Shown here one piece after another: positions 43,901 through 51,790 of a stretch of DNA of 64,000 nucleotides. The notes beneath the pieces were generated by a model. It was given only the letters and a program-made list of their open reading frames with translations, was not told where the DNA came from and searched no databases. Made by a program: the position numbers and the translations under genes. Source of the DNA: Bordetella genomosp. 1 (GTDB lineage Bacteria; Pseudomonadota; Gammaproteobacteria; Burkholderiales; Burkholderiaceae_B). How positions within the stretch are numbered: the stretch's first letter is position 1; each line of letters begins with the position of its first letter. The stretch covers positions 310,001 to 374,000 of the forward strand of contig NZ_NEVL01000003.1 of the NCBI RefSeq assembly GCF_002261335.1. Reading direction: 5' to 3'.

Positions 43901-45365
43901 TGAACTTGTAGGCGTTCGACATGAGGTTGAGCACGATCTTCTCCCACATGTCGCGGTCGAGCATGACGGCGCGCGTGGGCGTGGGGCAATCGATGTCCAG
44001 CGTCAGGCCGGCGCGCTCGAGCGTCGAGCGGAACAGCGAGGCCAGATCGGCCGTGAGGGCGGCGATGTCGGTGGGGTGCGGGTCCACCCGGACCCGGCCC
44101 GCCTCCAGCCGCGAGAAGTCGAGCAGCGTGTTGACGAGCTTGAGCAGGCGCAGCCCGTTGCGCTGGGCCAGCTCCAGCGCGGCCTGCTGGTCGGCGGCCA
44201 GCCCGGCCGACTGCAACAGGTCTTCGAGCGGGGCCAGCATGAGCGTGAGCGGGGTGCGGAACTCGTGGCTGATGTTGGAGAAGAAGGCCGTCTTGGCGCT
44301 GTCGATCTCGGCCAGGGCCTGGGCGCGGCGGCGCTCCTGTTCGTAGGCGCGGGCGTAGCGCAGCGACGCGCCGATCTGCGTCGCCGCGAGCTCGAGAAAC
44401 TCCTGGTAGTCGGCGCCATACAGCCGCAGCGGATTGAGCCCGACGACCAGCACGCAGGCCGGCTCGCCCTCGCTGGAGGGCGCGATCGGCACCAGCGCGG
44501 CGCGGGTGGCGGGGCGCTGCCACACGTTTGGCGGCAAGGCGCCGCCGAAACGCGCGGCGAGATCGTCCAGCAGCAGCGGGACGCCGGCGCGCAGGGCCTC
44601 GGCGCAGGGCCATACGGCGCCGTCGAGCGGCAGTCGGCGCGGTGCCACCGCATCGTCCGGCGCCGCGCCGCACACGCCCACCAGCTCGGCCTCGCGGGCA
44701 TCGGGCTCGATGGCGTACACCAGGCCGAACACCACGTCCTGCGGATCGGCGGCCAGCGCGCGGGCGCTCAGGGCGCAGGCTTCGCGCCAGTCGGCCGCCT
44801 GCGGCATCGCGGCGGCCAGCTCGCGCAGGGCCTTGAGCTGGCGGTCCGCGATCACGCGCTGGGTCTCGTCGCTGTTGGCGCAGATGATGCCGCCGACGCT
44901 GCCGTCGTCGTTGGGCAGCGGCGTGTAGGAGAAGGTGTAGTAGGTTTCCTCGGGGTAGCCGTTGCGCTCCATGATGAGGAGCATCTGCTCCTCGTAGGTG
45001 CCCTCGGTGCGGGTGACGGCGCGGTGCAGCAGGGTCTGCACGTAGTCCCAGATCTCGTGCCAGACCTCGTGCGTCGGGCGGCCGATGGCCTGCGGATGGC
45101 GCCCGCCGATGATGGGCAGGTAGGCGTCGTTGTAGAGCACGCGGAATTGCGGGCCCCAGCCGATCCAGATCGGCTGGCGCGAACTCAGCATGATGCGGAT
45201 GGCGGTCTTCAGGCTCTGCGGCCAGCCTGCGGGGTCGCCCAGCTCGGTGGCGGCCCAGTCGAACGCACGCATCACCGCACCCGTTTCGCCGCCTCCCGCA
45301 AGAAACGCGGCGGGATCGGCATTGGGTACGGAGGCGCTGAGGCAGGCGGACGCCGGTTGTTCCAT
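40983..45365 (-). CDS. Hybrid sensor kinase with two kinase cores and two receivers
   Basis: A 1460-residue cytoplasmic multidomain kinase. Order: a PAS-like domain (about 30-150), a GAF (about 165-330), HisKA with His367 in NISHEFRTPL, ATPase (IVLNLMSNAYKF, GSGIGLALVQEF), and a receiver with Asp673 in LVLSDVMMP and Lys in DYLTKPF. Then come a second GAF (about 780-950), a PAS (about 990-1090), a second HisKA with His1090 in GGVAHDFNNLLQ, a second ATPase (NALLNLAINARDAM, GLGLSMVYGF), and a last receiver with Asp1380 in LLFTDVVMP. No membrane segments. ATG 45365 is preferred because the 37 codons before it, to 45476, look AT-richer and non-coding; neither start has a clear ribosome-binding site. 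Confidence 0.93.
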   Translation of the reverse strand: MEQPASACLSASVPNADPAAFLAGGGETGAVMRAFDWAATELGDPAGWPQSLKTAIRIMLSSRQPIWIGWGPQFRVLYNDAYLPIIGGRHPQAIGRPTHEVWHEIWDYVQTLLHRAVTRTEGTYEEQMLLIMERNGYPEETYYTFSYTPLPNDDGSVGGIICANSDETQRVIADRQLKALRELAAAMPQAADWREACALSARALAADPQDVVFGLVYAIEPDAREAELVGVCGAAPDDAVAPRRLPLDGAVWPCAEALRAGVPLLLDDLAARFGGALPPNVWQRPATRAALVPIAPSSEGEPACVLVVGLNPLRLYGADYQEFLELAATQIGASLRYARAYEQERRRAQALAEIDSAKTAFFSNISHEFRTPLTLMLAPLEDLLQSAGLAADQQAALELAQRNGLRLLKLVNTLLDFSRLEAGRVRVDPHPTDIAALTADLASLFRSTLERAGLTLDIDCPTPTRAVMLDRDMWEKIVLNLMSNAYKFTYEGGVHVSVRETPDGHAEVRIADSGVGIGADDLPRIFDRFHQVAGVAGRSIEGSGIGLALVQEFVQLQGGTVRVESEANRGTVFILRLPLGPSLETAQRQAALTSPALARAYLDGADTPQLTLPIETPQHPQSGRVLVVDDNDDMRAYIGRILAAAGYQVDSAADGRDALLRARARRPDLVLSDVMMPHLDGFGLLAALRADPGLSTVPVLLVSARAGEEASVEGLGAGADDYLTKPFSARELLARVSGNLRLNQLRQETARRLAEEARTLEILNHVGAVVAAELDMTQAVQAVVRAASDLTGAALALLTYPADPAGGPMAGPRVAVAGDTAPLTAGDLRRIAAWPTGVGVLRQDDLRSQGLILPGLGHAPARSYLSAPVRGRDGVLLGHLYLVHPEPRVFDDRAERLTIGIVAQAALAIDNATLFQAAQREIAERGQAQAALRELNDSLERRVNDAVSDRERLWTYSEDLLLMADGDGRLQRLSPSWTRRLGHAEPALLHQSYCTLIHPDDVAAAQEMFARLRAGAGSQRGEHRLRTADAQWRWVAWTWSHDPASDCIHGVGRDITADKAQAAALQQAEEALRMSQKMEAVGQLTGGVAHDFNNLLQVISGNLQLMERDLADPDRARQRLQRALAGVDRGSRLAAQLLAFGRRQPLAPKTLHLGRFLRDFDEMLRRAVGEGVELATIVPGTLGHALVDPNQMENALLNLAINARDAMQGHGRLTLAAANTELDAQQLRHDPDVQPGRYVMLSVSDTGCGMDEQTRQRVFEPFFTTKPEGQGTGLGLSMVYGFVRQSGGHVSIESEPGRGTTVRLYLPCVAQPEPEVAAPLVEESPRGQETVLVVEDDDDVRATVVELLGGLGYRMLAARDAHAAFRLIEDGAEVDLLFTDVVMPGPMRSPELARLACARLPRLAVLFTSGYADDAIVHDGRLDEGVQLLSKPYTAATLAKRVRAVLDARPAARGARPAVT

Positions 45366-45512
45366 GGGCGAGTGCAGGACGGCATGCAAGGCGCCGCCTC
45401 GAAGGGCTGAAGGTGTGTCTATTACATCCGAGCCGGGACTTTTTGGGGTCGGAGTCAATGAAACGATTCTTGACATTAGGCGTCCATGAATGACGGTTGC
45501 GCGCGCAAGCGT

Positions 45513-46373
45513 CTAGTCCTCGACGAGGGTGTACAGGAAGGCGGCCATATCGCGCGCATCCTGCTCCGAGACGTGCAGGTCGGGCATCGCACTGCCGGGC
45601 GCATGGCGCTGCGGCTCGCGCAGCCACGCGGCCAGGTTTTCGGCCGTATTGGGCAGGCGGCCGGCCAGGAAGCCGCGAGTGGCCAGACCGCCCAGCGGGG
45701 GGCCGACCTGATTGCGGGCGCCCGTCACGCCGGGAATGGTGTGGCAGGTGGCGCACAGGTATTGCTGCATGGCGGCGCGCCCGGCGCGCGGGTCGGCTGC
45801 ACGCGGCGCCGCGGCAGCAGCCGTTGCGGGCGCAACCGGGCGGGGCGGCGAGGGCGGCCGAGCTTGCCAGTCGGCCGGCGCGATCTCCGGCATTACCGCC
45901 AGAAACGCCACCACGTCCCAGATCTCTTCGTCGGCCAGCCGGTATTGCCAGGCGGGCATGCCGGTCATCTTGATGCCGTGGCGGACGATCCAGAAGAGTT
46001 CGGCGGCCGACCAGTGCCGGCGGCTTTCCACCAACGGTGGCGGCGCCGGGTTCAGGCCCAGCGCAAAAGGCTGCGGCGCCTCGCCCGGCGCGCCGTGGCA
46101 CTGCACGCAATGCTGGCGGTAGATCGCTTCGCCGCGCGTGGCGCGGGCGGCGTCGAGCGCGGGCGCGGCGATGTCGGCGGCGCGCACGCGCACCGCGCGT
46201 TCCAGCGCGAGCTCCAGCGTGCGATGCACGGGGGCGGTGTGCGGACGGGTGGCGCTGATGTCGTAGACGCCGGCGTAGACGAGGAGGGCGGTGGCCACGG
46301 CGGCGAGCAGGCCCGCGCACGCCAGCGTGGCGATCACGATGCGCAGGCGCTTGCCGGAGGCGGCTGGCGTCAT
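45513..46373 (-). CDS. Membrane-anchored di-heme cytochrome c
   Basis: A 286-residue protein with an N-terminal membrane anchor (IVIATLACAGLLAAVATALLVYAGV, about 12-36). Two class-I cytochrome c domains have heme sites CVQCH (about residue 89) and CATCH (about 208), and Met ligands are likely in KMTGMPAW and GSAMPDL. A Pro/Ala-rich linker joins the domains. It would carry electrons on the periplasmic face of the membrane. Its ATG overlaps the stop of the cytochrome gene upstream (ATGA at 46370-46373). Together they diverge from the cytochrome oxidase operon and probably feed it. Confidence 0.9.
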   Translation of the reverse strand: MTPAASGKRLRIVIATLACAGLLAAVATALLVYAGVYDISATRPHTAPVHRTLELALERAVRVRAADIAAPALDAARATRGEAIYRQHCVQCHGAPGEAPQPFALGLNPAPPPLVESRRHWSAAELFWIVRHGIKMTGMPAWQYRLADEEIWDVVAFLAVMPEIAPADWQARPPSPPRPVAPATAAAAAPRAADPRAGRAAMQQYLCATCHTIPGVTGARNQVGPPLGGLATRGFLAGRLPNTAENLAAWLREPQRHAPGSAMPDLHVSEQDARDMAAFLYTLVED

Positions 46374-46891
46374 GGCTGCGCCAACAGGTAGGCCGCGATG
46401 TCGCGCGCCTGTTGCGGCGTGAGGCCGACGGCCGGCATGGCCGTGGCGGCGTCATGCGCGCGCGGATCGGCCAGCCAGCGCACCAGGTTCTCCGGGGTGT
46501 TGGGCAGCACGCCGCCCAGGTACACCCGGCGATGGAGGTCGTGCAGCGGCGGGCCGACCTGCGCCCGCGCCGAGCGCACGCCCGGCACGCTGTGACAGGC
46601 CGCGCAGCCGGCCTGGGCCACCCATTGCCTGCCACGTTCGACGTCGGCGCCGGGCAGGGCCGACGCGTCGGGATAGGGCGCGAGCGGCGCCGGGGCGGGG
46701 CCGCAACCGCCCAGCATCAGGATGAATGCGCCGGCCCAGTGGCGGGGCGAAAGGCGCGGGGTCGCCAGACGACTGGCCGCGCCGCGGGGTGCCGCCCAGC
46801 GGGGTGCCGCCCACCGGAATGCCGCCCAGCGCGGTGCCGCCCTTCGGTCGGGCGGGCACGAGTCGCATGGGCGGGTAGGGCGTCGGGCCAC
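46370..46891 (-). CDS. Lipoprotein mono-heme cytochrome c
   Basis: A cytochrome c domain with CAACH near residue 90, likely Met ligand in AMPAVGLT, and a lipobox HWAGAFILMLGGC giving an N-terminally lipidated protein. The start is difficult: no ATG precedes the signal in frame within a sensible distance. GTG 46891 has ACAGGA 7 bases upstream and gives 173 residues with an unusually long Arg/Ala/Pro/Trp-rich leader. That leader is encoded by four 15-bp tandem repeats (46786-46845). The real start may lie closer to the lipobox at a non-standard codon. It is coupled to the di-heme cytochrome downstream. Confidence 0.7.
   Translation of the reverse strand: MARRPTRPCDSCPPDRRAAPRWAAFRWAAPRWAAPRGAASRLATPRLSPRHWAGAFILMLGGCGPAPAPLAPYPDASALPGADVERGRQWVAQAGCAACHSVPGVRSARAQVGPPLHDLHRRVYLGGVLPNTPENLVRWLADPRAHDAATAMPAVGLTPQQARDIAAYLLAQP
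46786..46845. repeat. Four 15-bp tandem repeats in the cytochrome leader
   Basis: Units GGGGTGCCGCCCAGC, GGGGTGCCGCCCACC, GGAATGCCGCCCAGC and GCGGTGCCGCCCTTC follow one another without gaps. On the minus strand they encode a repeated five-residue unit of the type AAPRW. A unit length divisible by three preserves the frame whatever the copy number. Confidence 0.9.
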
Positions 46892-46988
46892 GGCGTGTCC
46901 TGTTCTGCTTGAGGGGGCGGACCTCGCGCCGGGCTGGTACGCCACGTGCTGAGGTAACGCCAGGCTGGCCTGCGTGCCAGCAAGTCCC

Positions 46989-48014
46989 ATGCCGACAGGA
47001 CCGCCCTTGCCCCGCTCCCGATTGCGCCGCGATGCCATGTTTGCCGCGCTGCCCGCACCCGCCTGGGGCGGGCCGGCCGCCGTGCTGGATCCGCGCGGTG
47101 ACGTGGCGGCGCGCGCGGCCGAGCTCACCTGGCTGCTGACCTGGGGCGCGCTCGTCATCTTCGTGATCACGCTGGGCTTGCTGGCCGTGGCGCTGTGGGG
47201 CCCGGCGCGGCTGCGGCGCGGCCTCGGGCGCCGCACCCTGGTGATGGCGGGTGGGGTCGTGTTCCCGGTGACCGTGCTCACCGCCTTGCTCGCCTACACG
47301 CTGGGCCCGGGCTGGCGCGGCGGCGGCGCCGAGGCGCGCGTGCACATCGAGGTGACCGGCGAGATGTGGTGGTGGCGGGTGCGCTATACCGACGCCACCG
47401 GCCGGCTGCTGTTCGAAACGGCCAACGACATCCGCATCCCGGTGGGGCAGCCGGTGCGCTTCACGCTGCGCAGTGCCGACGTGATCCACAGCTTCTGGGT
47501 GCCGCAGCTGGCCGGCAAGCTCGACATGGTGCCGGGGCGAGCCACCACGCTGCACCTGCGGGCCGAGGCGGCGGGCACCTATGCCGGCGTCTGTGCGGAG
47601 TTCTGCGGCGCGCAGCACGCGCGCATGCGCTTCTCGGTGGCGGCGCTCCCGCCCGACGACTATGCGGCGTGGGCGCTCGGCCAGGCCGCGCCAGCGCGCG
47701 CGCCGTCGACCGCGCGGCTGCGTGCCGGCCAGGCGCTGTTCGAGCGCCACTGCATGGCGTGTCACGCCATCCGTGGCGCACGCAGTGACGGACGCAGTGC
47801 CGCCGCCGCGGGCGTCCTCGACGGGCCGGATCTCACGCACGTGGCGAGCCGGCCGACGCTGGGCGCCGGCCTCCTGCCCAACAACATCGGCACGCTGGCA
47901 GGCTGGATCGCCGCGAGCCAGCAACTCAAACCGGGCAATCGCATGCCATCCTTCGACCGGCTCGACAGCGACGCGCTGCTCGCGCTGGCGGCCTACCTGG
48001 ACAGCCTCGAATGA
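46989..48014 (+). CDS. coxB: Cytochrome c oxidase subunit II with fused cytochrome c
   Basis: A 341-residue caa3-type subunit II. It has two membrane spans (LTWLLTWGALVIFVITLGLLAVAL; LVMAGGVVFPVTVLTALLAYTL) and a periplasmic CuA cupredoxin domain with EMWWWRV and the ligand set CAEFCGAQHARM (Cys-x3-Cys-x3-His-x2-Met). A C-terminal cytochrome c domain has heme site CMACH and Met in NRMPSF. ATG 46989 is taken; GTG 46974 and ATG 47035 are alternatives. Its stop overlaps the start of the subunit I gene. It accepts electrons from cytochrome c, perhaps those encoded divergently. Confidence 0.94.
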   Translation: MPTGPPLPRSRLRRDAMFAALPAPAWGGPAAVLDPRGDVAARAAELTWLLTWGALVIFVITLGLLAVALWGPARLRRGLGRRTLVMAGGVVFPVTVLTALLAYTLGPGWRGGGAEARVHIEVTGEMWWWRVRYTDATGRLLFETANDIRIPVGQPVRFTLRSADVIHSFWVPQLAGKLDMVPGRATTLHLRAEAAGTYAGVCAEFCGAQHARMRFSVAALPPDDYAAWALGQAAPARAPSTARLRAGQALFERHCMACHAIRGARSDGRSAAAAGVLDGPDLTHVASRPTLGAGLLPNNIGTLAGWIAASQQLKPGNRMPSFDRLDSDALLALAAYLDSLE

Positions 48015-50620
48015 CACCCTCCGACGCCGCGACGTCACCCATCGCGGGCACGCCGCCCGCAGACATGGACACCGCGCGGGGCGCCGCGCTGCCGAATCCG
48101 CTGCCGCGCCCGGCCGGGGAGGAGCCGGAACTCGCCCGCATCTGGCGCACGCCGCGCGGCTGGCGGCTGCTGTCCGACGTGAACAACAGCACGATCGGCG
48201 TGCTCTATATCGGCACGGCCTTGCTGTTTTTCGTGCTGGCCGGCGTGCTGGCGATGCTGATGCGCGCGCAACTATCCGTGCCGGACAACGACCTGATCAG
48301 CCACGGCCTGTACAACCAGCTGTTCACGATGCACGGCACCGTGATGATGTTCCTGTTTGCCGTGCCGGCGGTCGAGGCGGTGGCGGTGCTGCTGCTGCCC
48401 AACATGCTGGGCGCGCGCGACCTGCCGTTCCCGCGTCTGTCCGCCTATGCCTATTGGGCTTACGCCGTGGGCGGCCTGGTGTTCTTCGGCAGCCTGTTCT
48501 TCGGGCTGGCGCCGGACGGCGGCTGGTTCATGTATCCGCCGCTCACCAACGCCACCTATTCGCCGGCGCTCAATGCCGACCTCTGGCTGCTGGGCATCGG
48601 CTTCATCGAGATCTCCGCCATCGCCGGGGCGATCGAACTGGCGGTCGGCATCCTGCGCACCCGCGCGCCGGGCATGCGGCTGGATCGCATGCCGATCTTT
48701 GCCTGGGTCATGCTGGTGTTCTGCGGCATGGTGGTGATCGCGTTCCCCGCGGTGATCGTGGCCACGTTGCTGCTGGAGCTGGAGCGGGCCTTCGGCATGC
48801 CGTTTTTCGTGGCGGAGCAGGGTGGCGATCCGCTGCTGTGGCAGCACCTGTTCTGGTTCTTCGGCCATCCGGAGGTGTACATCATCTTCCTGCCCGCGGC
48901 CGGCATGGTGTCGATGATCATCCCGGCCATGTGCGGCGTGCCGCTGGTGGGCTACCGCCTGGTGGTGATGGCGGTGGTCGGCACGGGCTTCGTGAGCTTC
49001 GGGCTGTGGGTGCACCACATGTTCGCCACCGGCATCCCGGCGCTGTCGCTGAGCTTCGCCTCGGCGGCCAGCATGGCGGTGGCGGTGCCGACCGGCGTGC
49101 AGGTGTTCGCCTGGATCGCCACCATCGCCTCGGCCACGCGGCTGCGTCCGCTGCAGACCCCGATGCTGTTCATCCTGGGCTTTTTCGTGGTGTTCGTGCT
49201 GGGCGGGCTGACGGGGGTGATGCTCGCCGTGATTCCGTTCGACCTGCAGGCGCACGACAGCTACTTCGTCGTGGCGCACCTGCACTACGTGCTGTTCGGC
49301 GGCATGGTGTTTCCGCTGTTCGCCGCGTTCTATTACTGGGCGCCGTTCTCGAGCCGCCGGCCGCTGTCGCCCCGGTTGGGACGCTGGGCGTTCTGGCTGA
49401 TCTTCGCCGGCTTCAACATCACCTTCCTGCCGATGCATCTCACCGGCCTGGCCGGCATGCCGCGGCGGGTCTACACCTATGCGGAGAACCAGGGCTGGAC
49501 CCTGCTCAACCAGGTGTCCACGGCGGGCGCCGTGCTGCTGGCGCTGGGCGTGCTGGTGTTTCTGGTGGACCTCGCGCGCAACTTCCGGCCGGTGTTCGGC
49601 GGCGGGGCGAGCGAGGCCGGCAACGTCTGGAACGCGGGCACGCTGGAATGGCTGCCCAACGACAGCTACGGCGTGCGCAGCCAGCCCGAGGTCCGCAGCC
49701 GCGAACCGCTGTGGGACCAGCCCGGCCTGGCCGGGCAGGTGGAGGCGGGCGCCCATTATCTGCCGGGCGCGCCCACGGGGCGGCGCTCGACGCTGGTGAC
49801 CAGCGCCGTGGACGCGCGCCCGGAATACGTGCTGGAGCTGCCCGGTCCGGGCTGGTCGCCGCTGTTCGCGGCGCTGGGCACGGCGGGCTTTTTCCTGCTG
49901 CTCACCTTCAAGCTGACCTGGCCGGCCGCGGCCTGCGGGGTGCTGGCGCTGGTGATGATGTGGATCTGGATGTGGCAGTCGGAGCCGCTGCCCGTCCACG
50001 CGCCGGTGGACGTGGGCGCCGGCCTGTGCCTGCCGGTCAGCTGCAGCGGCAGCCGCTCGCATGCGTGGTGGGCCATGGTGATCCTGCTGGTTGTGTGCGC
50101 AAGCATCTTCGGCGCGCTGGTCTTCTCGTACCTGTTTCTCTGGACCACCGCGCCGCCCGGCTGGCTCGAGACCGCCCGGCTGCCGGGCGCCGGCCGGGCC
50201 TGGACGGTGGCCGCGCTGCTGCTGGCCTGCGTGGTGGGCTGCGAGGCGGCGGGCCGCCGCCTGCGCGCCTCGGCCGCGGGCGTGGCCTGGCGCGTGGGCG
50301 TGGCCTGGCGCGTGGGCGGCGCGGCGCTGGCGCTGCTGGCCGGCGCCGGGGTCGAGCTGGAGGGCCACTGGCGTGCGGGGCTGCGGCCGGACGACAGCGG
50401 CTACGCCGCCTCGGTCTACGCGGTGGCGGGCCTGCAGGCGATCTTCGCGGCGATCACCGCCTATCTGGCCGCATTCGCTGGCGCGCGCGCGCTGGCGGGC
50501 AGGCTGGCGCCGGACCGCCGCGCCAGCCTCGACACCCTGCGCCTGTTCGCGGGCTACAGCGCGGCGCAGGGACTGGCCGGCCTGGCGCTGGTGCACGGCT
50601 TCCCGCGGTGGCTCGCATGA
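48011..50620 (+). CDS. coxA: Cytochrome c oxidase subunit I-III fusion
   Basis: An 869-residue fusion. Residues about 45-560 are subunit I, with low-spin heme ligand in MHGTVMM, the active-site WFFGHPEVYI (His and crosslink Tyr, and the proton-channel Glu of A1 oxidases), CuB histidines in VHHMFATG, and heme ligands in VVAHLHYV. After a hydrophilic linker (about 560-620), residues 620-869 form a subunit III-like bundle of seven helices (FSYLFLWTTAPPGW, GLQAIFAAITAYLAAFAG). The fusion is seen in caa3/SoxM-type oxidases. It reduces oxygen to water and pumps protons. It overlaps coxB by ATGA and the next gene likewise. Confidence 0.94.
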   Translation: MTPSDAATSPIAGTPPADMDTARGAALPNPLPRPAGEEPELARIWRTPRGWRLLSDVNNSTIGVLYIGTALLFFVLAGVLAMLMRAQLSVPDNDLISHGLYNQLFTMHGTVMMFLFAVPAVEAVAVLLLPNMLGARDLPFPRLSAYAYWAYAVGGLVFFGSLFFGLAPDGGWFMYPPLTNATYSPALNADLWLLGIGFIEISAIAGAIELAVGILRTRAPGMRLDRMPIFAWVMLVFCGMVVIAFPAVIVATLLLELERAFGMPFFVAEQGGDPLLWQHLFWFFGHPEVYIIFLPAAGMVSMIIPAMCGVPLVGYRLVVMAVVGTGFVSFGLWVHHMFATGIPALSLSFASAASMAVAVPTGVQVFAWIATIASATRLRPLQTPMLFILGFFVVFVLGGLTGVMLAVIPFDLQAHDSYFVVAHLHYVLFGGMVFPLFAAFYYWAPFSSRRPLSPRLGRWAFWLIFAGFNITFLPMHLTGLAGMPRRVYTYAENQGWTLLNQVSTAGAVLLALGVLVFLVDLARNFRPVFGGGASEAGNVWNAGTLEWLPNDSYGVRSQPEVRSREPLWDQPGLAGQVEAGAHYLPGAPTGRRSTLVTSAVDARPEYVLELPGPGWSPLFAALGTAGFFLLLTFKLTWPAAACGVLALVMMWIWMWQSEPLPVHAPVDVGAGLCLPVSCSGSRSHAWWAMVILLVVCASIFGALVFSYLFLWTTAPPGWLETARLPGAGRAWTVAALLLACVVGCEAAGRRLRASAAGVAWRVGVAWRVGGAALALLAGAGVELEGHWRAGLRPDDSGYAASVYAVAGLQAIFAAITAYLAAFAGARALAGRLAPDRRASLDTLRLFAGYSAAQGLAGLALVHGFPRWLA

Positions 50621-50970
50621 CGCGCGGACCCGCCGCGCGGCACCTCGCCGGCGTGCTGGCCGCGCCGCTGCTGTGGTTCGCCCATTTTTTCGCGATCTAC
50701 ATCGTCAACGCGCTCGGATGCGCGCGCGGGCTGTGGCAGGCGCGCTGGGCCGGCCTGCCGCTGTCGTCGTGGCTGATCGTGGCGGTCAGCGTGCTGGTGC
50801 TGCTGCTGATGGGTTGGCTGTGGCGCCGCACGCGGCGCGCGCTCCGGGCCCGCGGCGCGGCGGACTTCCTGGGCTGGCTGGCCGGCGCGCTCGCGGCGCT
50901 GTCGGCGCTGGCGGTGGTGTGGGAAACCTGGCCGGCGCTATGGGTGCCGGCCTGTGGCCCGGCCCTGTGA
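50617..50970 (+). CDS. Small membrane protein of the oxidase operon
   Basis: A 117-residue protein with three or four hydrophobic spans (VLAAPLLWFAHFFAIYIVNAL, SSWLIVAVSVLVLLLMGWLW, FLGWLAGALAALSALAVVW). ATG 50617 overlaps the CoxA-CoxC stop by four bases. The position and size match small accessory proteins that end caa3-type oxidase operons, with roles in assembly or as a subunit IV-like part. The LLWFAHFFAIYIVNALGC motif, with a Trp-x-x-His, is the most conserved-looking feature. No heme or copper site of its own is evident. Confidence 0.8.
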   Translation: MTRGPAARHLAGVLAAPLLWFAHFFAIYIVNALGCARGLWQARWAGLPLSSWLIVAVSVLVLLLMGWLWRRTRRALRARGAADFLGWLAGALAALSALAVVWETWPALWVPACGPAL

Positions 50971-50974
50971 GGGC

Positions 50975-51655
50975 TCAGGCGGCCTCGCCGCTCTCGCTCA
51001 TGTTGCGCAAGGCATTGGCGGCGGCCTTGCGGATGTGCTCGGCGCAGCGCTGCGCCGCCGTCTCCTCGTCGCCGGCCTCGATGGCCGACACCAGCGCGTC
51101 GAGTTCCTTGACCGTTTCGGGCAGCCGGCCGGGGCGCGCCATGGAGACGCGCCGCAGCACCGTGACGCGGTTGTTGAGCTGGCGCAGCATCTGCCCGACC
51201 ACGGAGTTGCCACAGCCGGCGATCAGCACGTCGTAGAACTGGTTCTTGATGTTGAGCACGGCCGCGCGGTCGTGGGCGGTGGCGGGCTCGGCGAGCGCCG
51301 CGACGTGGCGGCGCAAGGCCTGCTTCTGTTCGGGGGTGGCCTGGGTCACGAATCCTCGCACGGCCAGTGTCTCGAGACTGCCGCGCACCGCATAGATGTC
51401 GCGCACCTCCGCCGGGGTGATGGTGGTGACCTCGGGGCCGCGGTGCGGCACGATCGTGATCAGGCCCTCGGCCTGGAGGTGCTGCAGCGACTCGCGCACA
51501 CAGGAGCGGCTGACGTCGAGCCGCTCGCACAACTCGCGCTCGGAGAGCTTCTGGCCGGGCGAGAACACGCCGTCGAGGATGGCGCCGCGCAGCGCCTGGG
51601 TGGCGCGTTCGCGCAGGGAGGTTTCTTCGCGGGAAATGCGGGTGATGGCGGTCAT
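50975..51655 (-). CDS. GntR-family regulator (FCD/FadR type)
   Basis: A 226-residue GntR regulator. The N-terminal winged helix (SLRERATQALRGAILDGVFSPGQKLSERELCERLDVSRSCVRESLQHLQAEGLI) is followed by an FCD ligand-binding domain with the helical EVRDIYAVRGSLETLAVR segment and metal-site histidines (RRHVAALA, CAEHIRKA). It is divergent from the operon at 51791. Two TTGT-N3-ACAA dyads, one with 11-bp arms, lie between them. It most likely represses that operon and itself until a carboxylic acid binds. Confidence 0.94.
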   Translation of the reverse strand: MTAITRISREETSLRERATQALRGAILDGVFSPGQKLSERELCERLDVSRSCVRESLQHLQAEGLITIVPHRGPEVTTITPAEVRDIYAVRGSLETLAVRGFVTQATPEQKQALRRHVAALAEPATAHDRAAVLNIKNQFYDVLIAGCGNSVVGQMLRQLNNRVTVLRRVSMARPGRLPETVKELDALVSAIEAGDEETAAQRCAEHIRKAAANALRNMSESGEAA

Positions 51656-51680
51656 GCGGCGATTTTAGGCGACAGTCGGA

Positions 51681-51751
51681 TTGTCATACAACGGGGTGCC
51701 GCACCCGGTCAATGCGGGATATCGTCAGGTCTGATTGTCAGACAATCAGAC
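51681..51751. promoter_or_regulatory. Two GntR operators
   Basis: TTGTCATACAA (51681-51691) and TTGTCAGACAA (51735-51745) share the TTGT-N3-ACAA dyad, with centres 54 bp apart. The second is the middle of a perfect palindrome with arms GTCTGATTGTC and GACAATCAGAC around one A (51729-51751). A TAGTAT box abuts the right arm. The first lies close to the regulator's own start. Confidence 0.8.
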
Positions 51752-51790
51752 TAGTATTCATCCCATGCTTTTCAGACAAAGGAGCAGTTC

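Noticed and set aside
42453-45410. Plus-strand ORF of 985 codons
   Set aside because: Opposite the hybrid kinase with its clear domain motifs; a shadow frame.
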